The notes beneath the pieces were generated by a model that was given only the letters and a program-made list of their open reading frames with translations, had not been told where the DNA came from and searched no databases. A DNA stretch of 64,000 nt from Chaenocephalus aceratus (lineage: Eukaryota > Chordata > Actinopteri > Perciformes > Channichthyidae): contig CM043800.1 in the NCBI GenBank assembly GCA_023974075.1, positions 6,973,453 to 7,037,452 of the forward strand, given 5' to 3'. This document shows positions 45,913 through 57,224 of the stretch, piece after piece (within the stretch, counting starts at the first letter, position 1; every line of letters begins with the position of its first letter). Both the position numbers and the translations under genes were made by a program.

Positions 45913-47372
45913 AAGCAGGCACGCAAATGGTTACGTCATGACGCAGCACCAGACACATTTGATGAGACATGCACTGTAAATTGTAATTGTGCCCCTTACT
46001 TAAACAAAATAGTGACATCAACTGATATCTACATTATTTGTTAATTTAACTCAACACAACAAAGTTAAAACTATTTTCTTGTGAGAGAAGTTATTTAACT
46101 CATCAGCTTGATGTAACCGTTACTTTAAAGTATGAGTGAGCAGCTCTCTTTGTACACACATGGACACCACTCGGAGAAACTCGACAGAACTCGGAAGGCT
46201 TCGGCGACTATGCGCAGTTTGCCACAGAGACGTCAGACCGACGTCATGGGTCGAAGCGGGAAGAAAGCATTTTTGAGAGTCTAAGGACATGAGAAGGTAC
46301 GTTTTAACAAACAATATTGTGCTACAGAGTTGGGAAGTCAGCCAAAATCATTCAGGGTTAGCTATCGTTATTTTTGTAATGAGTCATCCTCTTAGGTCAG
46401 ACGAACACCGACTTTTACCGCGTTTAAGTAAAAATCGTGGTAAGGCTATAAGGTAAGAGCTAACTTTAAAGCTGAGAAAGTTAGCCCGTCATGTAGGCAT
46501 ATGCCGTGGAATTAATTCCGGTAAAATAAATGTATTTGAAGAAAACTTGTGTAAAAGCAAAAGCAGCATGTTCGTTAACGGTTGACACATTTAGCAACTG
46601 CTGCATTCCCTGTTAGCACACATTAGCCACTGATGCACTCTCCTCTACCGCCATTTCAGGCGTTCCTATTGTTGTCACTTTAGCCTGTTAAGCCCGGTTG
46701 CCCCCACTGGACGTAACATCTTGCAAAAAACAGCGTCTTAGGGCTTCTTAACATTTAAAAACCTATTAATGATGCATAACCACTTAACGGGAAGAGACTC
46801 AGCTAACAGACGATATTAACCATTTTTACTTAAACGAAACAATTCCCAAAGCCAGCTGACGAGGCGAAATGTGACGTGGAGCGGGTCACTCCAGCAACCT
46901 AACACAGTGGCTGCTAACGTTAGCGCTTGTAACGAAGGTAACTTCGTTACTATAGACTGACGGCTTTGGGGACCTTGTAATATTGCACATGTGGGTTTGC
47001 ACTTTATATAACGACTTCCTTTTGCACAGTAAGAATGTCACTCAGCACTTTAGTGAACAGTTTGCACTTTATTAGCATGATTTGCACAGTACAGTTTTGA
47101 CATGGCCTATTTGCACATTTTTATATAATATATACTATTTATTGATGTAGTCGTTGTTAAATGATTAAACCGTATTATTTGGAATGTCGTCTGGCAGATG
47201 CTGGTCGGTCCTCGGCTCCACCTGAAAAGAGAGGGGAGTTATAGCGAGAACGCCGAGAGTATTTATGATTGTGTAAGATTGACAGCGGATGAGATTAATC
47301 ATTGTGTGCAGATGTCCTGTTTTAGCGTGTATACATCATGACGTTAAGTTGCATTACTTCTAGAAGTGAACA
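45913..47372. other. No gene seen
   Basis: Non-coding. TTTGCAC-rich stretch at about 46995-47120 resembles a LINE 3' untranslated region. Nothing else I can support. Confidence 0.4.
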
Positions 47373-47893
47373 CTGTGTAAAGGTTACGTCCATTGCTTAC
47401 CCATGTTGTTTCGTCCGGTGTCCGCTCCAGTGTGTTTGGCCAAAAGGTCCTCGGGGGAAACAAACACTGACTAAAGAAGGTTCCGGGACGAACCAAGTGG
47501 CGGGATGGGCGTAGGGGTTTCTGTTGTAGTTGGGAATGCATTTCTATATTTTATGGTCGGTTATAATGTGGGGTTTGGGGTTAACTTAACAGCTGGCTAT
47601 AAACCACTGATCATACATACACCGAATGTTATATATAGATTATCGTTATACCAATTATGATGACATGTGTATCAATAATTGCTCACCTGTGAATGGTTTC
47701 TCCCAATAAGATCCTCTATAAAAGAGCCAGTCTTCAGTCGGAGGAGATGGTTGAACACCTCCATGCTGGCTGGCTGTTCTTTATGGTAGAGTGTGAAATA
47801 AAGACACTATGGTGTGCAACTCTACCTCCTCTCGTGTGTGGTTCTTTCACTGGAAATCCAGCCGCTAAAAGGGTCACTGTCTCACAGCGCTAC
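47373..47893 (+). repeat. Possible solo LTR
   Basis: Starts TGTGTAAAGG, ends GCGCTACA; contains CTCTATAAAAG (about 47713) and GAAATAAAGAC (about 47806) at the spacing of a promoter and poly(A) signal in an LTR. No target duplication confirmed. Confidence 0.4.
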
Positions 47894-47900
47894 ACCCTAC

Positions 47901-48336
47901 CGTGTTTCCCCTAGGTTTACTGCTTTTGGGGGCGGTACCTGCTCATCATCAGTGAGCTATTTTTAGAATGTGCACGCTACGTTCGTTTTAGGCAGGCTGT
48001 GTGTCCTGCTCCTCCGTGACGATGACAGCTTGAGGCTAAAAAAATTATGATAAACTCATTTGAAAATGTGTGGGACACAAACACTTTGTTGTTCTCTTCC
48101 TTTCCTTCGCTCTTGTCTCTGACTCTGGGTGTGTGCATTCGTGTGTGTGGGGGGGGGGATTGTGCAAAGCAATGCAGTGGACACTGAAACATGCACATCA
48201 ATTGGATAAATAACATAAGCGTTTAGTTTATTTAATAAAAGAGCACATGTTCAATGTGAAAAGTGACCGTAGATAGATTACTTCAGTTGCAATTTGGCAG
48301 ATATAAAAAAAAAAGACAATGGTAGGGGAAACACTG
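47901..48336. mobile_element. Non-autonomous hAT-like element
   Basis: Left end CGTGTTTCCCCTAGG, right end the complement of CAGTGTTTCCCCTACC. Left terminal CAG has mutated. No clear target duplication, no coding frame. Confidence 0.55.
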
Positions 48337-48779
48337 CGTAAACTAGGAAATACGTGATATATTTGTTGTCATACCGCACAGCCCTACTGCGTCCTAAAGC
48401 ACTAAACACTGATAGTTTACATATAATATTTGAACACAAGCTGCCTTATAAATGAATTAATTTAATTACAATTCAAAAACGTCACATTTAACTACATACT
48501 GATATATATATGGGCGGATTGTACATTTGCAAACATTGTAAAATAACACAAGACGATATTAAGAAACATTTCCAATAAATGCTGAGTAAATTATTTCTAA
48601 CCTTAATGCCTTATTTGCATTATTAGTTTGGTAAAGTGTTATTCTATATTTTGTCATGGTCTGGAAATGCATGAAATTTGATTTCATAATTTGTGCAGAA
48701 ACCCTGTATAGTTTGAATGCAGTTATTAACTTGTGTTTTTCAATTTTTTGTGTATTGATCTTCAAAGACAGAAAAAAAT
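48337..48779. other. No gene seen
   Basis: AT-rich non-coding sequence upstream of the exon-like ORF. Confidence 0.4.
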
Positions 48780-49653
48780 CATTGGCAGTAATCACAACAA
48801 ACAATGGGGACACGAACCATTCTACGAGTAATTGTGACATTAGGAAGAAATCTCAGACACTTGAATCACTTGTTGAACAGCTTGAGGCAGGCTCGGACTG
48901 GCCATCGGGAGGACCGGGAGGTTTCCCGGTTCCCCTGCTGCCTCAAAGAGGAGCAGGGGGAGAGGAGGGAGACAGCCAGGAGAGGCTGGTTCAGGAGCAC
49001 AGACACGCTCACAACTATAAATGAACCAAAAACAAATAAATAAACAAGTTTCAATGTTTTTTCATATTGGATATGGTATGTTATTGGTTATGGCCATGTT
49101 CTTATGAATTTATGATTATTTAAATGTATACAGTTCTGTTTCATATGGGTGTAGTCTCTTTATTTCCCCCTCAAAGTGCACCAGATTGATGCATTTAAGT
49201 CCAACATTTAAAAATAAATAAAAATCTTACCGTGGGACCCCCCTAGAGGATTTGAGGTCCACCTCCACTTAAAATATCTTCACATGGATAGGTTCCTAAA
49301 TAGAGTTGCACATTTTTTTTAATTAGTAACCCATGTCCATATGTTTATTCTGGGGTAGTAGATTTAAAGTGTAGGGCTATCACTATGGGCAGCAACGCTG
49401 TAAATATTGACAAATAAATCCAGAAAAATGGCACAAAAGAAAACTGGTAGTGGCCTGGCTGGGTGTATAATTCCCGGCCTGACTTATTGTCCCAGTCCGG
49501 CCCTGGCTTGAGGGCAAGCTGGGTCTTCAATACAAGTTCTGCCTTCAGTATGAGGATCCAGATTTCAACGATGCACTCGTCAACCTGGCTGACATTGCTG
49601 ACCTGCCTGAGCAACCCACCATAAAGATCCTCTCCATGGTGCCAACACCCACA
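48780..49653 (+). pseudogene. PB1-like exon split by a hAT
   Basis: Left part (to 48887) reads NCDIRKKSQTLESLVEQLE; beyond the hAT it continues in frame as GKLGLQYKFCLQYEDPDFND, ALVNLADIADLPEQPTIKIL. The acidic YEDPDF...LADIADL pattern resembles the OPCA motif of PB1 domains. Looks like one exon of a spliced protein; neighbours not found. A hAT insertion (48888-49505) now breaks it. Confidence 0.5.
48888..49505. mobile_element. Non-autonomous hAT, 618 bp
   Basis: GCTTGAGG is duplicated at 48880-48887 and 49506-49513; ends CAGGCTCGGACTGG and CCAGTCCGGCCCTG. Removing it rejoins an open frame. Confidence 0.92.
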
Positions 49654-50128
49654 CTAGGGCTGTGCATCTTCACTGGTCTAACGATTCCATTACGATTATC
49701 CTGTCTTCGATTCGATATCACGTTGCATCACGATTCATACCAATGCGTTGCATCCTCAATTTTCTATATCACTGCACATGGCTTCTTTTTCATCAATGAA
49801 TACATGCAGTAAATACATATGAACTCCCTTTTTATTATTTAGAAAGTGCTTCAGAAATCAATAACATAAATGTATTGACATTAATTTATAAACCAAACTA
49901 AATCAATTGCATAGCTCTAGCATCCCTAAACAGTATCTGTGTGTGAAATTGTTCCATCCTCAAAAACAAAAAACTAATGCTTCTAGTCTAGCTGCAGCTT
50001 CTAGCAACGGTCTTCTGTTAAAAAAAAAGGACACTGAATGTGGCATCACAAACATGACTTGAGTCTGAACACAGCAGACAACAGGAGTATTTACAACAGC
50101 ATATACAAACAAGAATACTGCATGTGGG
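49654..50128. other. Possible left end of another DNA transposon
   Basis: TAGGGCTGTGCATC with CGATATCACGTTGCATCACG looks like a hAT end. A distantly similar end may lie at about 53090-53120. No target duplication, so borders are unproven. Confidence 0.3.
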
Positions 50129-50134
50129 TGCACA

Positions 50135-52468
50135 CTAGTGATTGGCATTTAGATTCCCTTCGGGGACACAAATCTTTTGATTCAGTTCACTTTAAAGATT
50201 CGTTCACTGATTCGTTCACCGGTTCGCAAACGACTTCTGGTGATTTGCACGTTCGCTAACAATTCGTCTTTGTACTTAATTCGTTCAGTGAGTCTTCACA
50301 ATCACTACTGCCGAAGTCCGTACAAGAAGTTTGCTGGCGTAAAATGTATGATATTAAAACACATTTTACACCTCACCTTGTTGCCCCATAAATTATGCTC
50401 TGGGAATAGGCTACATATTATTTAAAAAATATAATTGGCCATTGTTAAATCTCATAAATGTGTGCCTGACAGCAGACTAGCACGTTATACTTTCAAACCA
50501 TAGACCGTATATATAAATGGACGTAGTGTCCGTGACGTCACCCATAGGATTCTGCAGAGTTGCCGTGAAGCCCTTAGTAGGCGGAGTCGGCCACTAACGG
50601 CTCGACTGTGACGTCAGAGTCTAATCCCGCCTGCTCCAAATAAGGGCAAAGAGGCGGAACCTGCTGACCTGCCTCCGAACTGGAAGTAAACAGAGCTAGC
50701 TCAGGCTAAGAAGCTAAGCTAACATGAAATAGATGCATACCAAGTTACTGCTAACAGTGTAGTTCCCCTATATAAACGTTACATTCATAATCAAATGAGA
50801 CAATCTGCAAGAGAATTAGCTATATTTTGTTATTCTTAATGCTTGTCATTCACACGTTGAGAAAAGACGGACTCCACCGCCCGGACCTAACGGAGCCGCA
50901 GTAGGCTAGCTCCGAGACGCCGGCTGGAGCTAGCTCCCTGCGGCTCCGTTAGCTCCGGCGGCCACCACTGGGATAATTGGGTCCCCTATTAACATTTGCT
51001 CCCGTTTAGCATTATGGGCGTCATACCCATAGACTATAAAAGTCTTACCCAAGGCTGAATCATAAACTAAAATGTATATGTATGCATAAAGGGTTACGTC
51101 CTTAGCTGGCTAATATGTAACAAGCTAAGCTACCAAGCACACAAACACCTGCGAACGGGGTTAACATGTATAATATTATCATTTTAGACTTCTTGGAAGT
51201 TCTGTTAGTACATTCAAGCACACAGCACGACATTTTAATTGTCTGGTATTTGTTACAATATTCCCTAAAAGGCACAATCACCACGAACACGGCTAAAGCT
51301 AAAGGGTCAAGTACAGTAGTATGACTAACTAACGTTGTAGCCTCTATGGTTGTAGCCTAGCAGAGTGGACAAGTTGCTGTTAGCTGACAGAGAGGCATGT
51401 GCGTGTCCATCAACGTGACCACGCCCTAATTTATGCAAAAACTTTAAGACCTAATATAAATAAAAGGGTCGTGTTGGAAAACAATTCACTCACAGATTCA
51501 TAATCATGAAGTTGGAATCTAACTATATCGATAATAATATTTATTGCATCCATGGGTAGAAAAACGTTTTTTTCTGCTGTAAAGTTGGGCATTTTAACAT
51601 GGGGGTCTATGGAAATTGCTCCTTTCTGCAGCCAGTCCCTAGCGGCCCATGTATGAACTGCAGTGTGTGTGGCACTTCCGTATTGGCTTCCCGGCTGTTC
51701 CCCAGAGTTTGCCGCTTGTTTCAAACCCGTGCACGTACTATGTGGCCTAACTTAAATCTCAAAGCATTAAACACCATTTGGCCGAGTTCAAAGTGAATAA
51801 AAAAATATATCCTCTACATCGGTGACGATTTATTCATATTCTATGTACCCATCTATGTTTACCTTTAGCTAGCGGCTAAGCTAGTGGGACGCTACGGAGC
51901 CCAGCTATCCGCCCTCTGAAGCTTTTATGGCGGACAGGTTGAGGAGGATGTCCTGCTCCTGTGTGTGTGTGTAACGGAGCTCAGATGAGAGGGCTCTGAT
52001 TATAGTTTTAATCCTCTGTCAAACTGCATGTTTTCTGCTATATTTGATGAGAGATAAAAAAATTCTGCCACAGGAGTTTGACAGAGAATAACTGAAAGTA
52101 CACAGTAAAATAACTTCATAGTAGCCTACTTGTGGTAGAATTCCAACTAGTACTGAGTCCAACAGTAAAGTACTTCATTGTATTTGTGGTAGTTGTCTAA
52201 CTGAGTCCAACTCTGTGTAGATGGAACATCCAGTATTTCGGAGGGGCCCTAACGGGACCCTCCTCTTGAACGAAAGGGATATAAGATAGAAGAACTGTAG
52301 GAAACAGTTCTGAACTTTTTCCGCCAGTTCTTTAAGTTTGTCGTTCACGAACAGCTTCTCTTTAGCTTTTGGCGGAAGGCGGCGACTCAAATAAACGAAT
52401 CGTTTTGTGGGAGGATTCAGTTAATCTTGTTCACTTCAAAGATTCGTTCAAAAAGAACGAATCACTAG
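50135..52468. mobile_element. hAT-like element, 2.3 kb, 6 bp target duplication
   Basis: Ends CTAGTGATT and AATCACTAG; TGCACA is duplicated at 50129-50134 and 52469-52474. GATTCGTTCA subterminal motifs at both ends (about 50198-50220 and 52440-52450). No transposase; the inside holds other degraded repeats (TGGACGTAGTGTCCGTGACG at about 50518). Confidence 0.8.
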
Positions 52469-52474
52469 TGCACA

Positions 52475-54120
52475 CTTACATTCTCTGTCTTACTGTTACA
52501 TAAATCCCATGATTGCAGGAGATTAAGTTAGCTTCATCATATCTCAATCAGTGATTAAGTGAATAATAAAGTTTCTATCAGGTTGATAGCCTGTCACTCA
52601 TTATTTTCAGGGAGGGGGCGGGGCTTGGAGGAACAGAGGAGATGGTGATCGCGGAAGCTTTTCCTCCTGCCCTCACAAACTTTACACACGTATATATCGT
52701 CTGAAAATAGCAAGAGGACTTTCATACTCTGCAATCCAAGACTTAACTAAATCCACCAAAAACCTGACATGATTGTAACGCGAGTATTTCTTTAAAACAT
52801 AATTCCCTGTGTGTCTGAGTCGCAGCGACACAGACTGATTCAGAGCGGGTCCTTCTATGGAAGCAAACAAGAGACAGAAGTATTTGAATTTTATCAGACA
52901 CCGAATTTATAGCATTGAAAATAATTACTTTGAAAATCATCTATCTGAATTGTTGTGCTCCGAATTTACCTATGTGAAATAAAAATGTAACAATTCAAGT
53001 TAAAAACATTTGAATAGTCAAATTCAGATCCCAACAATTCAAGTGAAAATAATTCGAATGTACAATTTTGGTGTTTAAAATTCGATGTCCAAAATTGCGA
53101 TGCAACATCATCCGGGCTACTCAGACAGGATAAGCAATCAAACCGACTTCTGGCCTATCAGAGCCAAGCGGCGAACTCCGGGGTAGTGCGGTGAAGCCCA
53201 ATGCTGCAAACTGTAGGTGATGGATGCAGATGGTTCACAAAAACATATTCTGTATATAGTTAGATTCCCCCTTCATGACAACGGGACTGCTGCTCCTAGC
53301 TCCTCTGTCTCACTGCTAGCTCCGTTAGCTCCATTGGCTCCGTGATGCTACAGAGGCTCAGCTCATGAGGAGAACACTACTTGAACTCTGCAGTGTTTGT
53401 TGTGTTGGTTCCTGGTGGACTATTCGTCATGCAAATATAGGATTTATCTGCGGTTAAAACAGACCGTCCATGAATGCAGTTTCTTCGGTAAGTCAACCCT
53501 GGGTACTTTATGATATGTTACTGGTATTTTTATTAAGCTAACGTTAATGAATGTTTAGAGTTGGGTTAGCATGTGAGCAATCAGTAGCTCCATATGTGCT
53601 AACAATGCTATGTGTAGAATCCAAGTTAAACGTAATAGAAGTAATAAACATTAAGTGGGATGCTACTGTATACCAAAAAGCTTCTGTGCGAGGTTGGTAA
53701 AATAAGGTCATCCTTGTACGTTAGATAGTTAGTTTGCTAGTTAGGTTACTGTATGCATTGTTAAGGTTCATTTCAATTCGCTATGCTCTACTATAGCATA
53801 ACATAGACTAGCTAATGTCAACGTATTGTTGAAGAGAGGCTTAGTGTATATTAAATCAACCTCACAATGAAATGTGTGTATCTTTAAAATATGAACGTCA
53901 CATTTCAAGATGCTCCAGAAATAACGCTCCCTTAGATATTGTAATATGGTTTGTTGAACTGGAGTTATTTATTGCAGCTAACCGCCTATCCGACCCAAAC
54001 ATTGTTGTTTTTAATATTATTACCAATGCCTCTTTTCATTGTATTATCATCACACTTGAGAAACAGCCTTATCGTGGCTGTAGAACGGAACATGTAACTT
54101 AATGCCTGCATTCACTAAGA
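52475..54120. other. No gene seen
   Basis: AT-rich non-coding sequence. AATTCGAATT-type simple sequence near 52940-53080. No exon I can support. Confidence 0.4.
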
Positions 54121-55429
54121 CAGTGGTTCCCAAACGGTGTGCCGTGAGGCAAATCCGGGTGTGCCGTGGGATTTTGTGACAACCATACATTATTATTGCA
54201 ATATACAACTACACAAAAATAATTATTTTTTAATTTACTATATCAGTACTTTGTAGGTTTATATGTACGTAATCTGCGCGACTTGCGCGTCCACATCTCC
54301 ACGTGCAGTGCTGCATAAACATGGCTGAGTCAGCAATAACTCTCGAGGGGTGGAGGTATGCCCATTATTTTGAGTTCATCCGAAGAATAGACAGGAATGT
54401 GACGGTGAGGGGCAAACTGTGTCCAGGCCAGAAGCTGTTATCCACTGCTGTAAACACCACGTCAAACCTCAACAAGCACCTGCAAAGAACACATGCTAAG
54501 GTGGAGCTACCGCACACGCTATTTGTTGTTTGTTTTATATCACAGTCTGTTCTTCTTCTCCGTCTTCCGGTTGTTGCCTGTGTTGAATGACGAATACACA
54601 CTACCGCCGCCTGCTGGAAAGGATAGTTATTGCCACTCACGCATGCGCAGTTCGTACGTGCTCGGCTGAAGTCTTTGCGGTGTCTGGTTCCAGTGCAACA
54701 CATGGCCAACACGCAGGAGAACACGCCGACGCAACAGAGTGAGCAGAGATAGACTGCGCAAATATACAGATAGCAGGAGACAGAGACAGCCACATGTCAG
54801 ATATGAAAACATTCAGGATCTGGATCAGTCTTATGTGACAATGGAAACTGAACTAAAGAGAAACATTTGAAACTTTAGCAGTCTGCGTGATCTGCCTGCA
54901 GGGAGGGGTGGGCCGGCCTGCGAGTAAGTAACGAGTTACTTTATGTAGAGAGTAACGAAGTAGTGTAATATATTACTTATTTTAAAGTAATATGTAATAT
55001 TACTTTTTTTTTAGTAACGACCCCATCTCTGCTGAAATGTTACATTTAATAATTTGTTAGTTCATGACCATGGACCATGGACAAATGCAGCGCTTCCTTG
55101 CATTGACAGTTCTCTGTGCTGAATTCCTTTGTCTCATTTTTAATGTTGTGACCTGTCTGGTTTAAATGAGTGTGTTGCTGCTTTGATGAGCCTAATTTGA
55201 TAACGTTTCAAATTAATTTCTGAAATATTCGTTAATAAATATGTCATGAATAATATAGTTGTCTTTGTCACATTTTATGTGGCATTAGTAAATAATTATG
55301 CACATGTACAGATATTTTACTTGATATGAGTGATACACGTGGTTATACTGTAAGGGCTATTTGCACAATAGGTGTGCCTTGAGATTTTTACTTGTCCTTT
55401 GGTGGTGCTTTGGGCACAAAAAGTTTGGG
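54121..55429. mobile_element. Charlie-like hAT, copy 2, cut by the assembly gap
   Basis: Same family as 26921-28155: starts CAGTGGTTCCCAAACGGTGT; the expected right end GTTTGGGAACCACTG is cut at GTTTGGG by the N run. Confidence 0.88.
54321..54590 (+). pseudogene. BED-finger ORF of Charlie-like hAT, copy 2
   Basis: Parallel to 27136-27396, but the first zinc ligand Cys reads Gly (VRGKLCPG here, VRCKLCPG in copy 1). The finger is therefore broken in this copy. Keeps NKHLQRTH. Confidence 0.65.
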
Positions 55430-55529
55430 NNNNNNNNNNNNNNNNNNNNNNNNNNNNNNNNNNNNNNNNNNNNNNNNNNNNNNNNNNNNNNNNNNNNNNN
55501 NNNNNNNNNNNNNNNNNNNNNNNNNNNNN
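55430..55529. other. Assembly gap, 100 N
   Basis: Exactly 100 N, the usual placeholder for a gap of unknown size. Falls at a hAT end and next to (GT)n, both hard to assemble. Confidence 0.99.
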
Positions 55530-55619
55530 ATGTGTGTGCGTTTGGTAAAGAGGAAGTGTATGTGTATGTGTGTGTTGATATCTTGGTCAGGGAGTGTATG
55601 TGTGTCAGGGTATCTGGGA

Positions 55620-55684
<65 letters not shown>

Positions 55685-56030
55685 GGTCAGGTAGTGTATT
55701 GTGTGTGTGTGTCAGGGTGTCTGGGAAAGTGTATGTAAGAAGGTTTATATATATATAGGATTACTTAAAAACAGTCCGAAATAATACATGTTCACTTCAA
55801 TACCGTTCAAGATAATACCTGTTTACTTGAATACAGTTTAGAACAATATCTGTTTGCTTTAATCCCTTTTTTTGATCTCACCTTCAGAGATCAACTTATA
55901 CACAGCATTTGGAACATAACCACTGTCATTCTTTTCTACTGTCTGTTCCCCAACATTTATATAAATCCATCAGTCGCTGGGATTTAGGGCACTTTAAACC
56001 TTTAGGAACAGTCCACCATAACAACTTCTT
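55530..56030. repeat. GT-rich sequence with (GT)n core
   Basis: (GT)n at about 55621-55682, flanked by repeats of GTCAGGGTxTCTGGGAAAGT. The remainder to 56030 shows nothing coding. Confidence 0.8.
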
Positions 56031-56087
56031 ATGACAGTGGAGGGAGACCAAAATATGTTAAAAAAAATTCCTTGTCGGCTGATGGAT

Positions 56088-56450
56088 TTATATAAACATG
56101 TCAAACATGTCACCGGTCCCTCCTGGGGGTCCTGGTGTTTTTACCGCCACTTGAGGAGCTTGCAGAAAAGGGTTCCCTGGCCCCATGCTATATGGTGGGG
56201 GTTGTGCGGGGTCTGGGAGGGCCGGGTATATTAGGGGTGTGGGGACCGGGGGAGGTGTGACCGCTGTGTCTATTTTTTCTGCTTCTGCTTCTTTCGGAGC
56301 TGGCTGTGCTACGAGTGGTGCCTGAACGGCGGCTGATCGTGCTCCAGCCATGGCTACCGTGCGTGCGGCAGCTGACAAGCCATAACATGTACGGGCTAGT
56401 TCTTCTAGGTCTTCCCTTTTGTCTTGGTGTTTTTTCCGTCCTGTCCATCC
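56088..56450 (-). pseudogene. Retrovirus-like Gag fragment with PPPY motif
   Basis: A minus-strand frame rich in Ala and Pro with a Pro-Pro-Pro-Tyr late-domain motif (about 56185-56196), as found in the matrix/p12 part of retroviral Gag. No capsid, nucleocapsid or pol follows, so it is a fragment of an old endogenous element. The call rests on composition and one short motif; another Pro-rich protein is possible. Confidence 0.4.
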
Positions 56451-56547
56451 TACTTTTATGGTTTTATGTCTGGTCAGTGTAGTGGAAATGTTTATTATAT
56501 CCTTATATGCTTAAACCAAATGCTTCTCATAAATGTCATGTGCTGTT

Positions 56548-56630
56548 TTCTTCTTCTTCTTCTTCTTCTTCTTCTTCTTCTTCTTCTTCTTCTTCTTCTT
56601 CTTCTTCTTCTTCTTCTTCTTCTTCTTCTC
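56548..56630. repeat. (TTC)n microsatellite
   Basis: About 27 units of TTC. Poly-Phe, poly-Ser and poly-Leu frames here are repeat shadows. Confidence 0.98.
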
Positions 56631-56756
56631 TACTTTGGGTTTATTCCCAAGCCCTTCAAGGCCACAGAGCTGCTATGGCTACTGGGAGACTCACACAGTC
56701 ACACACGAACTTGCCTACTCTGAGAACCGTTATGCTATCTCCCGCTCAAGGCCAGG

Positions 56757-57021
56757 TGTCTAATAATAATGTGACTGTGTGAACACAGATTTCTCACGTT
56801 CCCACTCATTTCCTATATAACCTTTGCTTTTTCATTGTACTACGCACACTCTGGCAGACTATTCTATACTCTGTCAGACCTGTGTCTATATTATATCTGT
56901 ATCATGTATTTGAAGCTTCGAATAAATAACCAAAAGACAGCTCTGTTCGATTCACCATTTATTTGTTTTGATCACTTTGACTTGTACTCTCCAGCTGTGT
57001 TGGGTCCTAGATTTCCATAAC
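56757..57021 (+). repeat. Possible LTR
   Basis: TG ... CA borders (TGTCTAATAA, CCATAACA), a TATA-like CCTATATAACC and AATAAATAAC, followed by AATGGTGTTGTCGGCAGGAT, placed and shaped like the primer-binding leader of an LTR element. Not confirmed by a second LTR. Confidence 0.4.
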
Positions 57022-57224
57022 AAATGGTGTTGTCGGCAGGATCTCTGTATGTTAGATTGCGGACACCTCCGGACGCTGGTGGTCGCTCCAGGATCCTTGG
57101 ATCCTCCTCTACCTCGACAGAAACCGTACGGGACGAGAGGACCAGCGCCGGGGTGGAACCGATTGACTATTTCTGTTCACAATTTTTTTCAAAAAGAGGT
57201 AACCACAAAGCGATATTTAACTGA

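Noticed and set aside
51431..51724. 97-codon minus-strand ORF as a gene
   Set aside because: Lies inside a hAT-like element in degraded repeat, no domain, no splice context.
56088..56450. An intact endogenous retrovirus near 56-57 kb
   Set aside because: The PPPY-bearing fragment is on the minus strand while the LTR-like block is on plus, and no pol or env is present; they are separate fragments at best.
56424..56782. Poly-Leu, poly-Ser and poly-Phe frames
   Set aside because: Shadows of the (TTC)n microsatellite.
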